Virus record (IMG/VR): IMGVR_UViG_3300047550_003972
Location: 1 to 21,676 of that record
Source: a virus
Strand: one strand, 5' to 3'
DNA length: 21,676 nt
This document shows positions 13,475 through 20,843 of the stretch, in pieces. The position numbers and the translations under genes are program-made. The notes beneath the pieces were generated by a model. It had not been told where the DNA came from, made no database searches, and worked only from the letters and a program-made list of their open reading frames with translations. Numbering within the stretch: the first letter of the stretch is position 1; each line of letters begins with the position of its first letter.

Positions 13475-14760
13475 TTGATAATTTTATCAAGTCTACTAAA
13501 GAAATTGATAATGATATTTTTCCTTTTTTAGCAAATAAAAAAAATTTTAATCCAGAAACTGATTCAGTTTATTATTCTGGACCTTACTGGGATGATGAAG
13601 AAATTACTGAAATGATTCATTCAATTCTGAAAGGAAAATGGTTATCTTCTGGAGAAAAGGTTCATAAGTTTGAAAAACAATTTTCTAAAAAGTTTGGATT
13701 TGATTATTCTGTAATGGTTAATTCTGGTAGTTCTGCTAATCTTGTAATGATTGCAGCTCTTAAGAAATATTTTGGTTGGGAAGATGGGGATGAGATTATT
13801 GTATGTGCCTGTGGATTTGCTACTACAGTTGCTCCTATTGTTCAAAATGGATTGAAACCTGTTTTTGTTGATATTGATTGGTCTGATTTAAATTGGGATC
13901 TTGATCAAGTAGAACAAAAAATTTCTTCCAAAACTGTAGCAGTTATTTCTTCTCCTGTTCTTGGAAATCCTTATGATATCGATAGACTTGTTGATATTTG
14001 TAAAGCAAAGAGTATTCATTTGATTGCTGATAATTGTGATAGTCTTGGTAGTAAATGGCGAGGAAATTATTTGACTGATTATGCCGTTGCTGCTTCTTGT
14101 TCATTCTATCCTGCACATCATATTTGTACTGTAGAAGGAGGAATGGTTTCTTCTAATATTAAAGAAGTTGTAGATCTTGCTCGTAGTTTTGCTTGGTGGG
14201 GTCGTGATTGTTATTGTGTTGGTCAGCAAAATCTTCTTTCTTGTGGAACTTGTGGTAAGAGATTTGACAATTGGTTGGAAGGATATGATGGAATTGTTGA
14301 CCATAAGTATATTTTTTCTAACATGGGATATAATTTAAAACCTCTTGATCTTCAAGGTGGATTGGGATCCGTGCAGATTGGAAAATTTGAGGATATTCAT
14401 CGTATTCGTAGAGAGAACAAGAAAAAAATTGGAGATATTGTTGAAACTATTTCTGGTGTAAGAGTTGTTGGTGAAAAAGAAAAATCAGAAACAAGTTGGT
14501 TTGGAGTGCCAATTGTTTGTGAAAACAAGCAAATAAAAGAGACTTTAGTTGCTCATTTGGAAAAAAATAAAATACAAACTAGAAATTATTTTGCTGGTAA
14601 TATTCTTCTTCATCCTGGATATAAACATCTTGATGATGCAAGTAAATATCCAAATGCAAATCAAGTATTGAGTAAAGTCTTCTTCTTAGGTTGTTCACCA
14701 ACTATTACAAATGATATGATTACTTATATTGGAAAAGTTGTAAGTCAATATAAACCATGA
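13462..14760 (+). CDS. rfbH: RfbH/E1-type PLP- and Fe-S-dependent NDP-4-keto-6-deoxyhexose 3-dehydratase
   Basis: The 432-aa product has the DegT/StrS aminotransferase fold (NSGSSANLVMIAAL, GDEIIVCACGFATTVAPIVQ, LIADNCDSLGSKW) but the PLP-lysine is replaced by histidine: SFYPAHHICTVEGG, with H219-H220. Loss of that lysine is the hallmark of the 3-dehydratases RfbH/AscC (E1) and ColD. The cysteine cluster GRDCYC...CGTCGKRF (C250, C252, C261, C264) and HKYIFSNMGYNLKPLDLQG match RfbH/E1, which bind a [2Fe-2S] cluster, unlike ColD. Length fits too (E1 about 437). It removes the 3-hydroxyl to form a 3,6-dideoxyhexose precursor (abequose, paratose, tyvelose, ascarylose type). RfbF and RfbG, which make the CDP-4-keto substrate, are not in view. 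Confidence 0.88.
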   Translation: MYQLIDNFIKSTKEIDNDIFPFLANKKNFNPETDSVYYSGPYWDDEEITEMIHSILKGKWLSSGEKVHKFEKQFSKKFGFDYSVMVNSGSSANLVMIAALKKYFGWEDGDEIIVCACGFATTVAPIVQNGLKPVFVDIDWSDLNWDLDQVEQKISSKTVAVISSPVLGNPYDIDRLVDICKAKSIHLIADNCDSLGSKWRGNYLTDYAVAASCSFYPAHHICTVEGGMVSSNIKEVVDLARSFAWWGRDCYCVGQQNLLSCGTCGKRFDNWLEGYDGIVDHKYIFSNMGYNLKPLDLQGGLGSVQIGKFEDIHRIRRENKKKIGDIVETISGVRVVGEKEKSETSWFGVPIVCENKQIKETLVAHLEKNKIQTRNYFAGNILLHPGYKHLDDASKYPNANQVLSKVFFLGCSPTITNDMITYIGKVVSQYKP

Positions 14761-15431
14761 TTGAACTACCGCAGGTAACTTTAATTTGTACTTCTTCCGT
14801 ACAAATGGATAGAGTTTATTACTCTTTTTATAAAAGTACAGAAAAAATTAATTTTGGAGAAGTTAAATTAGTATCTCACCAAAAACCTAAAGATTTACCA
14901 GATTTTATCTCATATGAAGAATGTTATGAGATAAAATCTAAAGATGATTATAGTTATTATTGCATTTACAATTTAACTAATCATGTAAATACTTCACATT
15001 GTTTGATAATTCAACCTGATAGTTTTGTAATCAATCCTGAAATGTGGGATGATTCTTGGTTGGAATATGATTATATTGGCGCTCCTTGGGAATATTCTGA
15101 GGGTGCTTATATTGATCCTTGGGGAAATCATCAAAGAGTAGGTAATGGTGGGTTTTCTTTAAGAAGTAAAAAACTCTTAGAAGTTCCTAAAAATGCTTAT
15201 GTTCATTTTGATGTTAATTATGGAAATTTTTATAAGCATATGAACGCAAATAATTTTGCCGAGGATGGAAATATATGTGTTCATAATCGCCATATATACG
15301 AAGTCTTAGGGTGCAAATTTGCGCCAGTGGAAGTTGCCGCCAGATTTTCACAAGAAAAACAAACTCCCGAAACATTAGGTATAATTCCTTTTGGATTTCA
15401 TTCAATTCTTCCTACAGGTACTAAGTTATGA
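14757..15431 (+). CDS. DUF5672-type putative glycosyltransferase (224 aa)
   Basis: The protein has the features I recall for DUF5672: an N-terminal strand (PQVTLICTSSVQMDRVYYSF), then CLIIQPDSFVINPEMWDDSW with an acidic residue at the donor site, YDYIGAPWEYS, VGNGGFSLRSKKLLE and a later NNFAEDGNICVH containing the E-D pair. This is a GT-A-like family found in bacteria, algae and large or tailed viruses and is usually annotated as a glycosyltransferase. It begins in an ATGA overlap with rfbH and ends in an ATGA overlap with the next gene, so it is translated as part of the chain. The donor is unknown; a dideoxysugar from the previous enzyme is a possibility. Confidence 0.72.
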   Translation: MIELPQVTLICTSSVQMDRVYYSFYKSTEKINFGEVKLVSHQKPKDLPDFISYEECYEIKSKDDYSYYCIYNLTNHVNTSHCLIIQPDSFVINPEMWDDSWLEYDYIGAPWEYSEGAYIDPWGNHQRVGNGGFSLRSKKLLEVPKNAYVHFDVNYGNFYKHMNANNFAEDGNICVHNRHIYEVLGCKFAPVEVAARFSQEKQTPETLGIIPFGFHSILPTGTKL

Positions 15432-16297
15432 AATTTATAATTTGGGGACATAAACTTCATACACATACCCATTCATATATTCATAGTGCATATAATAAGA
15501 CATTTAAATATCTTGGTTATGAAACTTATTGGGTAGATAATAGAGACGATTTGAGTTCAATTGATTTTTCGGATGCAGTCTTTTTTGTTGAGGGATCTGT
15601 TAGTGGTGATATGCCGAGAATTGCAACCTGCAAGTATATTGCACATCATGTTGACAATGAAAATTTAATTTCTTCTGGAATTCCTTTTGAAAATATTTTA
15701 AATCTTGGTAATTATCTTCCTAGAGAGGAAGTTCATGAGAAGGTTGAAGATCTTGCATATTGGGATAAAAATACTAGAACTCTCTATCAATGTTGGGGAA
15801 CTGATCTACTTCCTCATGAGATTGATGTTGATGGATATGTTCCATTTAACCCTTCAAGAAAAACTTTAAATTATGTTGCAATGCTTTATGAGCAAGGTCC
15901 TTGGTGGGCAGAAGAATTTGCAACTTTATTAGATCGTGATTTTGGTGTAGAATTTAAAGTTTTTACTCAGCATGTAAGTCATAAAGAAAATATTCAATTA
16001 ATAAGAGAATCATTTTTATGTCCAGATTTTAGAAGTGATTGGCATTTGGAATGTGGATATATTCCTTGTAGAATGTGGAAGAATATTAGTTATGGTAGAA
16101 TTACTGGAACTAATTCCCCATATGTTAAAAGGGCATTGGGAGATTATGTAGTATTTGGTGGAACACCTCAAACATTGTACCAAAATCTTTTGTTTGCTGA
16201 ACAGAATCGTTCAATTAATATGAAAGATGCTATGATGTTTGTGAGGGATAAACATACATTTATCAATCGTGTAAATAATATTTTGAAGTTCTTATGA
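15428..16297 (+). CDS. Putative glycosyltransferase-like protein (289 aa)
   Basis: The protein opens MKFIIWGHKLHTHTHSYIHS, a strand followed by a histidine-rich loop, then YLGYETYWVDN and AVFFVEGSVSGDMPRIATCK, resembling the N-terminal Rossmann domain of GT-B glycosyltransferases. The second half has LNYVAMLYEQGPWWAEEFAT, FKVFTQHVSHKENIQLIRES and GYIPCRMWKNISYGRITGTN, the pattern of a C-terminal donor-binding domain in which an R/K...E/N region grips the nucleotide. No precise family was recognised. ATGA overlaps with both neighbours place it firmly in the glycan operon. A glycosyltransferase is the most likely role, but it is an inference from fold pattern and context. Confidence 0.6.
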   Translation: MKFIIWGHKLHTHTHSYIHSAYNKTFKYLGYETYWVDNRDDLSSIDFSDAVFFVEGSVSGDMPRIATCKYIAHHVDNENLISSGIPFENILNLGNYLPREEVHEKVEDLAYWDKNTRTLYQCWGTDLLPHEIDVDGYVPFNPSRKTLNYVAMLYEQGPWWAEEFATLLDRDFGVEFKVFTQHVSHKENIQLIRESFLCPDFRSDWHLECGYIPCRMWKNISYGRITGTNSPYVKRALGDYVVFGGTPQTLYQNLLFAEQNRSINMKDAMMFVRDKHTFINRVNNILKFL

Positions 16298-17076
16298 TAG
16301 GTTTTAATCATTTAGGTCGTCATGGACGACTTGCCAATCAAATGTTTCAGTATGCGGCACTTAGAGGTATTGCGTCATTGAAAGGATATAATTTTTGTAT
16401 ACCTCAATCTGATTTTAAAAATGAATGGGAAGATCATCAATTATTTTTAACTTTTAAATTGAGTAATTTAAAAAATATACAAAGTCTTTCGGGCAATTAC
16501 TATCAAGAAAAACAATTTAATTATGATAATGAATATGTGGAAAATTGTCCAGATAATGTAAATTTATATGGATATTTTCAGTCAGAAAAATATTTTAAGC
16601 ATATTGAAGAGAGCATAAGAGAAGATTTTTTGTTTAAGGATGAAATTTTTGATTCTTGTAAGCAATTCTTTAACTTCGATGAAATTATTTCTTTGCATGT
16701 TAGGAGAACTGATTATGTTTCTAATTCGGAAAATCATCCACCGTGCTCGTTAGAATACTATGAAAAATCTTTGAGTATGTTTTCTGATAATATTCCAGTG
16801 ATGATTTTTTCTGATGATCCTCAGTGGTGTAAAGAGCAAAATTTGTTTAGTTCTGATAGATTTTTAATTTCTGAAAATGAATGGAATGCCATTGATCTTT
16901 GCCTAATGTCTTTATGCACTCATCATATTATTGCTAATAGTTCTTTTAGTTGGTGGGGAGCATGGTTATCTAAATCTAAAAATGTAGTTGCACCATCTAG
17001 ATGGTTTGGTGATAATGCATATACTTCGCAACATAATACCCGTGACTTGATTCCAAATGATTGGAAAATTATATGA
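16294..17076 (+). CDS. Alpha-1,2-fucosyltransferase (GT11)
   Basis: The 260-aa product carries the full family-11 signature: GRLANQMFQYAALRGIA near residue 10, the GDP-fucose-binding HVRRTDYV at about 135-142, IFSDDPQWCKEQ, and NSSFSWWGAWLS from residue 215. It transfers L-fucose from GDP-fucose, usually in alpha-1,2 linkage to galactose. This fits the Gmd and Fcl genes upstream, which make the donor. It is the second GT11 gene in the window and the more canonical one. It starts in an ATGA overlap with the previous gene and ends in an ATGA overlap with a GT2 gene. Confidence 0.92.
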   Translation: MIGFNHLGRHGRLANQMFQYAALRGIASLKGYNFCIPQSDFKNEWEDHQLFLTFKLSNLKNIQSLSGNYYQEKQFNYDNEYVENCPDNVNLYGYFQSEKYFKHIEESIREDFLFKDEIFDSCKQFFNFDEIISLHVRRTDYVSNSENHPPCSLEYYEKSLSMFSDNIPVMIFSDDPQWCKEQNLFSSDRFLISENEWNAIDLCLMSLCTHHIIANSSFSWWGAWLSKSKNVVAPSRWFGDNAYTSQHNTRDLIPNDWKII

Positions 17077-17828
17077 ATCCTAAAATTTCTATTGCTATTC
17101 CCACATATATTAATAATGAACTGCAACTTTCATATTTACGGTATTCATTTGATAAAATTTTAGAACAAACCTTTAAAAATTTTGAGGTTGTAATTTCCGA
17201 TAATTCTTTGAATACTTTTGTTGAAAATTTGTGTAATGAATACTCTGATTATTTTTCTATAATTTATTTTAAAAATTTAGATAAAGTAGGAATGTCTCAA
17301 AATTCAAATTCCTCAATGAAATTATGTAAAGGTGATTATATAAAAATATTGCATTATGATGATTTTCTATTTTCAAATAAGTCTTTAGAACTTATTGTAA
17401 ATAGTTTAGATAATAGTGATAATTATTGGTTAGTTAATGGATTTAATCATACACATGATGCCGTAAGTTTTTTTGATCCTAGAGTTCCAAAATATACAAA
17501 GTACTCTTTAATTGGAAATAATCTTCTTGGATGTCCTTCAAATGTTTCAATAAGAAATATTGATGTCCCAGATTATGATCCCAATCTTCATATGAGTATG
17601 GATGTTGAATGGTATCATAGAATTCGTATGTCCCACGGAATGCCCCTTATAATTGATGATGTTTTAACTACAAGTAGAATTCATAATAATAGTACAACTT
17701 CAAAAATTAATCTTGATGTTGTTATTGAAACTGAAGAAGGATCTTGGGAAAATGTTCAAAGTGAAATAAATTATCTTAACGAAAAATATAAAGATTTTTT
17801 TGAGACCTGGGAGTATCCTAATGATTGA
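17073..17828 (+). CDS. GT2-family glycosyltransferase
   Basis: The ATG at 17073 (251 aa) overlaps the previous stop. The protein starts MNPKISIAIPTYINNELQLS and has LEQTFKNFEVVISDNSLNTF, the usual start of family-2 GT-A enzymes, followed by NSSMKLCKGDYIKILHYDDF with the acidic nucleotide/metal motif (HYDDF, in place of DxD). The later HMSMDVEWYHRIRMSH matches the E-W/D catalytic region where a family-2 base resides. It adds a sugar to the growing glycan from an unknown donor. It overlaps the next gene by 8 bases. Confidence 0.87.
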   Translation: MNPKISIAIPTYINNELQLSYLRYSFDKILEQTFKNFEVVISDNSLNTFVENLCNEYSDYFSIIYFKNLDKVGMSQNSNSSMKLCKGDYIKILHYDDFLFSNKSLELIVNSLDNSDNYWLVNGFNHTHDAVSFFDPRVPKYTKYSLIGNNLLGCPSNVSIRNIDVPDYDPNLHMSMDVEWYHRIRMSHGMPLIIDDVLTTSRIHNNSTTSKINLDVVIETEEGSWENVQSEINYLNEKYKDFFETWEYPND

Positions 17829-18648
17829 TTTAACCAAAGCGACTTTTATTATTCCAATTCGTATTGAATCTGTTGATAGATTAAGAAATGTAATTACAGT
17901 ACTTTCTTTTCTTTTGGAAAATTTTAAAACTAATATTATAATCAAAGAAGTTGATACTGAATCTATATTTAAAAAGGATGCAGTTCCTATTTTAAATGAT
18001 ATCCTTGATGTTGATATTAATATAAATCATATTTTTGAAAAAAGTGATCAATCGTCATTTCATAGACAAAAAATTTTAAATGAAATGATAATAGAAACAG
18101 ACACTGATATTGTAGTTAATTATGATTGTGATGTTCTTCTTCCAATAACTTCTTATCAACAAGCATATCAAAGTATATTGAGTGGAAAATATGATATAGT
18201 TTATCCTTATGGAATTGGAACATATCAAAAACAAGTAAGAGCAACTGACGAAATAGTTTCGGAGTTTTTAGAGACTGGAAATTTTAGTATTTTGAATGAT
18301 AATTCTACAGATTACATGTCTGAATTTGGTTGGGTGCAATTTTTTACCAGACGGGTATATATTGAAGGTGGAATGGAAAATGAAAATTTTGTAGCATATG
18401 CCCCAGAAGATAAAGAAAGATTTTACAGATTTTCTACTTTAGGGTATAATATAGGTAGAATAAATGATATTGTTTATCATTTAGAACATTCTAGAGGAGA
18501 AAATTCTTGGTTTTCAAATCCTCATATGTATTCAAATAATTCCGAGTGGGAAAAAATTCAAAAAATGAATCTCTCAGAATTAAAAGAATATTATTCCAAT
18601 CAAGATTATTTAAAAAGGTATAAAGATGACACAAAGTTCATTGTCTAA
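17821..18648 (+). CDS. GT2-like glycosyltransferase (galactosyltransferase-type C-terminal domain)
   Basis: ATG 17821 (275 aa) is preceded by GGGAG at 17810-17814. The frame is open further upstream but only inside the preceding gene. Early strands (KATFIIPIRIESVDRLRNVI), the metal motif VVNYDCDVLLP (D-C-D) and a C-terminal block (GGMENENFVAYAPEDKERFY, then RINDIVYHLEHSRGENS) resemble the two-part layout of chondroitin-polymerase-like and galactosyltransferase (7C) family-2 enzymes, where the E-D and H residues of the second block help catalysis. It overlaps the FkbM methyltransferase gene by 23 bases. Donor and acceptor are unknown. Confidence 0.78.
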   Translation: MIDLTKATFIIPIRIESVDRLRNVITVLSFLLENFKTNIIIKEVDTESIFKKDAVPILNDILDVDININHIFEKSDQSSFHRQKILNEMIIETDTDIVVNYDCDVLLPITSYQQAYQSILSGKYDIVYPYGIGTYQKQVRATDEIVSEFLETGNFSILNDNSTDYMSEFGWVQFFTRRVYIEGGMENENFVAYAPEDKERFYRFSTLGYNIGRINDIVYHLEHSRGENSWFSNPHMYSNNSEWEKIQKMNLSELKEYYSNQDYLKRYKDDTKFIV

Positions 18649-19357
18649 TGCATATGTTGCTGGACAACTTCCAACAAATACACAAGATAATCATAAGTTA
18701 TATACTTCTATTGAATGGGAGCATACTGAATACTTTTCCGAAGTAATTAAATATTTGAAAGAACAGAACATAAAGTCTTTCATGGATATTGGAGGTTGCA
18801 CGGGTGAAGTTTCAAATGTTATTTTGAACCATATACCAACTATAGAACATGGTCTCATTTTTGAACCACATCCTATTAATTGTGAGTATATAAAGGAAAA
18901 TATTAATCTTGATAAAATTAAACTTGAAAACAAAGCGGTTTTTTATGGTGAAAAATCTATTAGTCTGTCCATTAGAGGTCCTAATGTAGGATCTTGGTCA
19001 TTTTTATTTTCTGAACAATATCCAGAAAATTCTTTTGAAGTTGAATGTGTTGAATTAGATGATTATTTGTCTGAATATGAATATGATTTTATAAAAATTG
19101 ATATTGAAGGTTCTGAATTTAATCTTCTTGAAAATTCTACTTTATTGAAAGAAGTAAAATATATTGAACTTGAAGTTCATCATGAACATTTTGGTATGTA
19201 TATGGGGGGTAAAAATAGCAAATATGATTCGGCAATTGATTTTGTTCTAAATTATTTACCTAATCATGAGGTTCTTTACTTTCTGACATCTGATTTTGAA
19301 AATGAAAATTCAAATCCAGGAACAAATTCCGGAAACATATTCTTAGTTAAAAAATAA
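18626..19357 (+). CDS. FkbM-family methyltransferase
   Basis: The 243-aa protein has SFMDIGGCTGEVSNVIL (SAM-binding glycine-rich loop, D54 region), GLIFEPHPINCEYIKENINL and the FkbM hallmark YDFIKIDIEGSEFNLLENS, in which D-I-E-G-S-E is diagnostic. FkbM enzymes are O-methyltransferases of natural products and cell-surface glycans. It has a good AAGG ribosome-binding site 7 bases before the ATG, and lies inside the end of the GT2-like gene. It is the second methyltransferase of the island, so the final glycan is probably capped or decorated with more than one methyl group. Confidence 0.9.
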   Translation: MTQSSLSNAYVAGQLPTNTQDNHKLYTSIEWEHTEYFSEVIKYLKEQNIKSFMDIGGCTGEVSNVILNHIPTIEHGLIFEPHPINCEYIKENINLDKIKLENKAVFYGEKSISLSIRGPNVGSWSFLFSEQYPENSFEVECVELDDYLSEYEYDFIKIDIEGSEFNLLENSTLLKEVKYIELEVHHEHFGMYMGGKNSKYDSAIDFVLNYLPNHEVLYFLTSDFENENSNPGTNSGNIFLVKK

Positions 19358-20148
19358 TGGATAGAAATAAATCTACTTATAAACTTAAAGGTCTTCCTCC
19401 AATATATTATTTAAATCTGGATGGACAACCAGATAGAAATCAATATATGGAAGATCAGTTTAAGTATTGGGAAATAGAAAATTATACGAGAATCTCTGCC
19501 TATGATGGTCGTAATGATGATCTGAGTGATATTATTAAAGGTAGATACCCAGATAACATGACTTCTGGTGAGATTGGTTGCACTACCTCTCATCTTAGGG
19601 CAATTAAATATTGGTATGATAATTCTGATAGTCCATATGCTATTTTTATGGAAGATGATGTTGATTTACAACTTGTGAAATTTTGGAATTTTACCTGGCA
19701 GGATTTTGCATCTAAAATTCCTTATGATTGGGATGTAATTCAACTTGCAATTATTTGTACTGGAGATCTTCATATTAAATTACATAAAAGATTTGTAAAT
19801 GATTTTTCTACAGCTGCATACATGGTAACTCGTCATCATGCCGAAAAATTATTAAAGTTTCATATACGCGATGGAAAATATAAATTGGATCAAGGTGTGA
19901 AACCAAGAGCAGTTGCTGATGATTTGATTTATAATTCTGGAAACACTTTTTCTATTCCAATTTTTCTTTATCGTATTGAATTGGGTTCCTCCATTCACCC
20001 AGAACATATTGATATATTTCATAAAGCAAGTCATAATGGTCTTCTTGAATATTGGAAAAATAAAGGATATGATATGTCTATTGATGATTTGATGAATTAT
20101 GATCCTTATCTTGGGCGCGTTACACAACACTCCCAGGTTCAACAATAA
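19357..20148 (+). CDS. GT25-family glycosyltransferase
   Basis: The 263-aa product begins with LPPIYYLNLDGQPDRNQYME, the N-L-x-x-x-x-D-R start of family-25 (LPS biosynthesis) enzymes, then YTRISAYDGR, TSGEIGCTTSHLRAIK, and AIFMEDDVDL near residue 99, where the E-D-D motif binds metal and nucleotide. FSTAAYMVTRHHAEKLL also fits the family. It is the last gene of the glycan island: its start overlaps the preceding stop by one base (TAATG), and a terminator begins 34 bases after its own stop. GT25 enzymes act in LPS outer core and O-antigen, so this supports a surface-glycan role. Confidence 0.9.
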   Translation: MDRNKSTYKLKGLPPIYYLNLDGQPDRNQYMEDQFKYWEIENYTRISAYDGRNDDLSDIIKGRYPDNMTSGEIGCTTSHLRAIKYWYDNSDSPYAIFMEDDVDLQLVKFWNFTWQDFASKIPYDWDVIQLAIICTGDLHIKLHKRFVNDFSTAAYMVTRHHAEKLLKFHIRDGKYKLDQGVKPRAVADDLIYNSGNTFSIPIFLYRIELGSSIHPEHIDIFHKASHNGLLEYWKNKGYDMSIDDLMNYDPYLGRVTQHSQVQQ

Positions 20149-20181
20149 GTATTTGTACTCATAATGTTAGTATATCCAAAC

Positions 20182-20209
20182 AAAGGGGGCTTGACGCCCC
20201 TTTCTTTTT
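20182..20209 (+). terminator. Rho-independent terminator at the end of the glycan island
   Basis: AAAGGGG (20182-20188) pairs with CCCCTTT (20197-20203) around GCTTGACG, or with a one-base bulge GGGGC pairs with GCCCC around TTGAC. A T-rich run TTTCTTTTT follows (20201-20209). It is the only terminator found after 3073 and separates the island from the photosynthesis cassette. The 33 bases between it and the GT25 stop show nothing else. Confidence 0.87.
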
Positions 20210-20219
20210 GCTATATACT
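20191..20219 (+). promoter_or_regulatory. Sigma70-type promoter embedded in the terminator hairpin
   Basis: TTGACG (20191-20196) lies in the hairpin loop; exactly 17 bases later is TATACT (20214-20219). Each box differs from consensus by one base. It would drive the hli gene starting at 20247, from a transcript beginning near 20226. The arrangement copies that at 184-217. Confidence 0.72.
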
Positions 20220-20246
20220 TCTGTAACAGTTCTTTACAAAACTTAT

Positions 20247-20450
20247 ATGACTGTAACAACTAACGAATTTGGTCAACAAAATGTGTGGGCAAAGGAGCCC
20301 GAGATGGTATATGAGGAGTATCATCGAAAAGGTTTGATGACCCCCTACGAAAGGATCGAAAACTACAATGGACGCTGGGCAATGGTCGGTATTATTGCTG
20401 GTGCTATTTCTTATGCTATCACTGGTAAACTCTTCTTCGGGATCTTCTGA
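20247..20450 (+). CDS. hli: High-light-inducible protein (Hli/HLIP)
   Basis: The ATG at 20247 gives 67 aa; a longer frame begins at TTG 20208 but would start upstream of the promoter's transcript. The C-terminal half is the single chlorophyll-binding helix of the LHC superfamily: YERIENYNGRWAMVGIIAGA, where E, N and R of ExxNGRxAM bind chlorophyll and form the salt bridge, ending SYAITGKLFFGIF. The N-terminal part is polar (EPEMVYEEYHRKGLMTPYER). Hli proteins dissipate excess light and protect photosystems; cyanophages express them during infection. No strong ribosome-binding site is seen. Confidence 0.93.
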   Translation: MTVTTNEFGQQNVWAKEPEMVYEEYHRKGLMTPYERIENYNGRWAMVGIIAGAISYAITGKLFFGIF

Positions 20451-20457
20451 CGATTGA

Positions 20458-20486
20458 TTGACAATGACTGAACTTTTGTTTACAAT
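20458..20486 (+). promoter_or_regulatory. Sigma70-type promoter for the petF-petE cassette
   Basis: TTGACA (20458-20463), 17 bases, then TACAAT (20481-20486), one base from consensus. Transcription would begin near 20493, giving a leader of about 57 bases for ferredoxin. The promoter sits just before and within the 28-aa membrane peptide gene, whose start codon at 20464 immediately follows the -35 box. Confidence 0.72.
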
Positions 20487-20550
20487 TACGAGTGTGAGTT
20501 TGCTGGTATTGCTGGCGTACTCTGTAGAAAAACTTTGTGAGACTTACTAA
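20464..20550 (+). CDS. Very small membrane peptide (28 aa)
   Basis: ATG 20464 to TAA 20548-20550, with a one-base overlap with the ferredoxin start (TAATG). The peptide is a single hydrophobic helix ([20 protein letters not shown]) with a charged C-terminus (EKLCETY), like the small accessory subunits of photosynthetic complexes, although no specific one was recognised. The promoter at 20458-20486 lies across its first codons, so it could be translated only from transcripts coming through hli. The exact stop/start junction and membrane character favour a real gene, but chance is possible. Confidence 0.5.
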   Translation: MTELLFTITSVSLLVLLAYSVEKLCETY

Positions 20551-20843
20551 TGACTACTTATAACATTACTCTCCAATCTCCCGATGGCACTGAAATCACT
20601 ATTCAGTGTCCTGACGATCAATATATTATGGACGCTGCCGAAGAGGCAGAAGTTGATCTTCCATTCAGTTGCCGTGCGGGTGCTTGCTCTGCTTGTGCTG
20701 GCAAATTGATCAGTGGTACTGTAGATAATGAGGACCAATCTTTCCTAGATGATGAACAGGTTGCTGAAGGTTGGGTTCTTACTTGTGTGGCATATCCCAC
20801 TAGCGATTGTGTGATCCTCACTGAACAGGAGGAGAACCTGTGA
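20550..20843 (+). CDS. petF: Plant-type [2Fe-2S] ferredoxin
   Basis: The 97-aa protein matches chloroplast-type ferredoxin in length and motif: CRAGACSAC supplies cluster ligands C41, C46 and C49, and VLTC supplies C79. The fold is acidic, as expected for docking to PSI and ferredoxin-dependent reductases. It accepts electrons from photosystem I and could supply phage-encoded or host reductases (for example for pigments, nucleotides or nitrogen). It lies directly before plastocyanin, and its end overlaps the plastocyanin start (TGATG). It has higher GC than the glycan island and resembles host genes. Confidence 0.95.
   Translation: MTTYNITLQSPDGTEITIQCPDDQYIMDAAEEAEVDLPFSCRAGACSACAGKLISGTVDNEDQSFLDDEQVAEGWVLTCVAYPTSDCVILTEQEENL

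Noticed and set aside
13462-14760. Annotation as an ordinary DegT/DnrJ/StrS sugar aminotransferase
   Set aside because: The PLP-binding lysine is replaced by histidine (AHHI) and a cysteine cluster is present, which point to a 3-dehydratase.
15651-15680. TTGACA within the 15428 gene as a possible internal island promoter
   Set aside because: No -10-like hexamer at 16-18 bases downstream (the 17-base position reads TCTGGA).
19852-20145. A 97-codon open frame on the minus strand opposite the GT25 gene
   Set aside because: Its product is composed of isoleucine- and asparagine-rich antisense codons, with no motif or ribosome-binding site, and it lies fully opposite a clear family-25 gene. The other minus-strand frames fail in the same way.
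20208-20246. A longer N-terminus for Hli, from TTG 20208
   Set aside because: It would start within the terminator/promoter and before the expected transcript start near 20226, and Hli homologues do not need the added residues.
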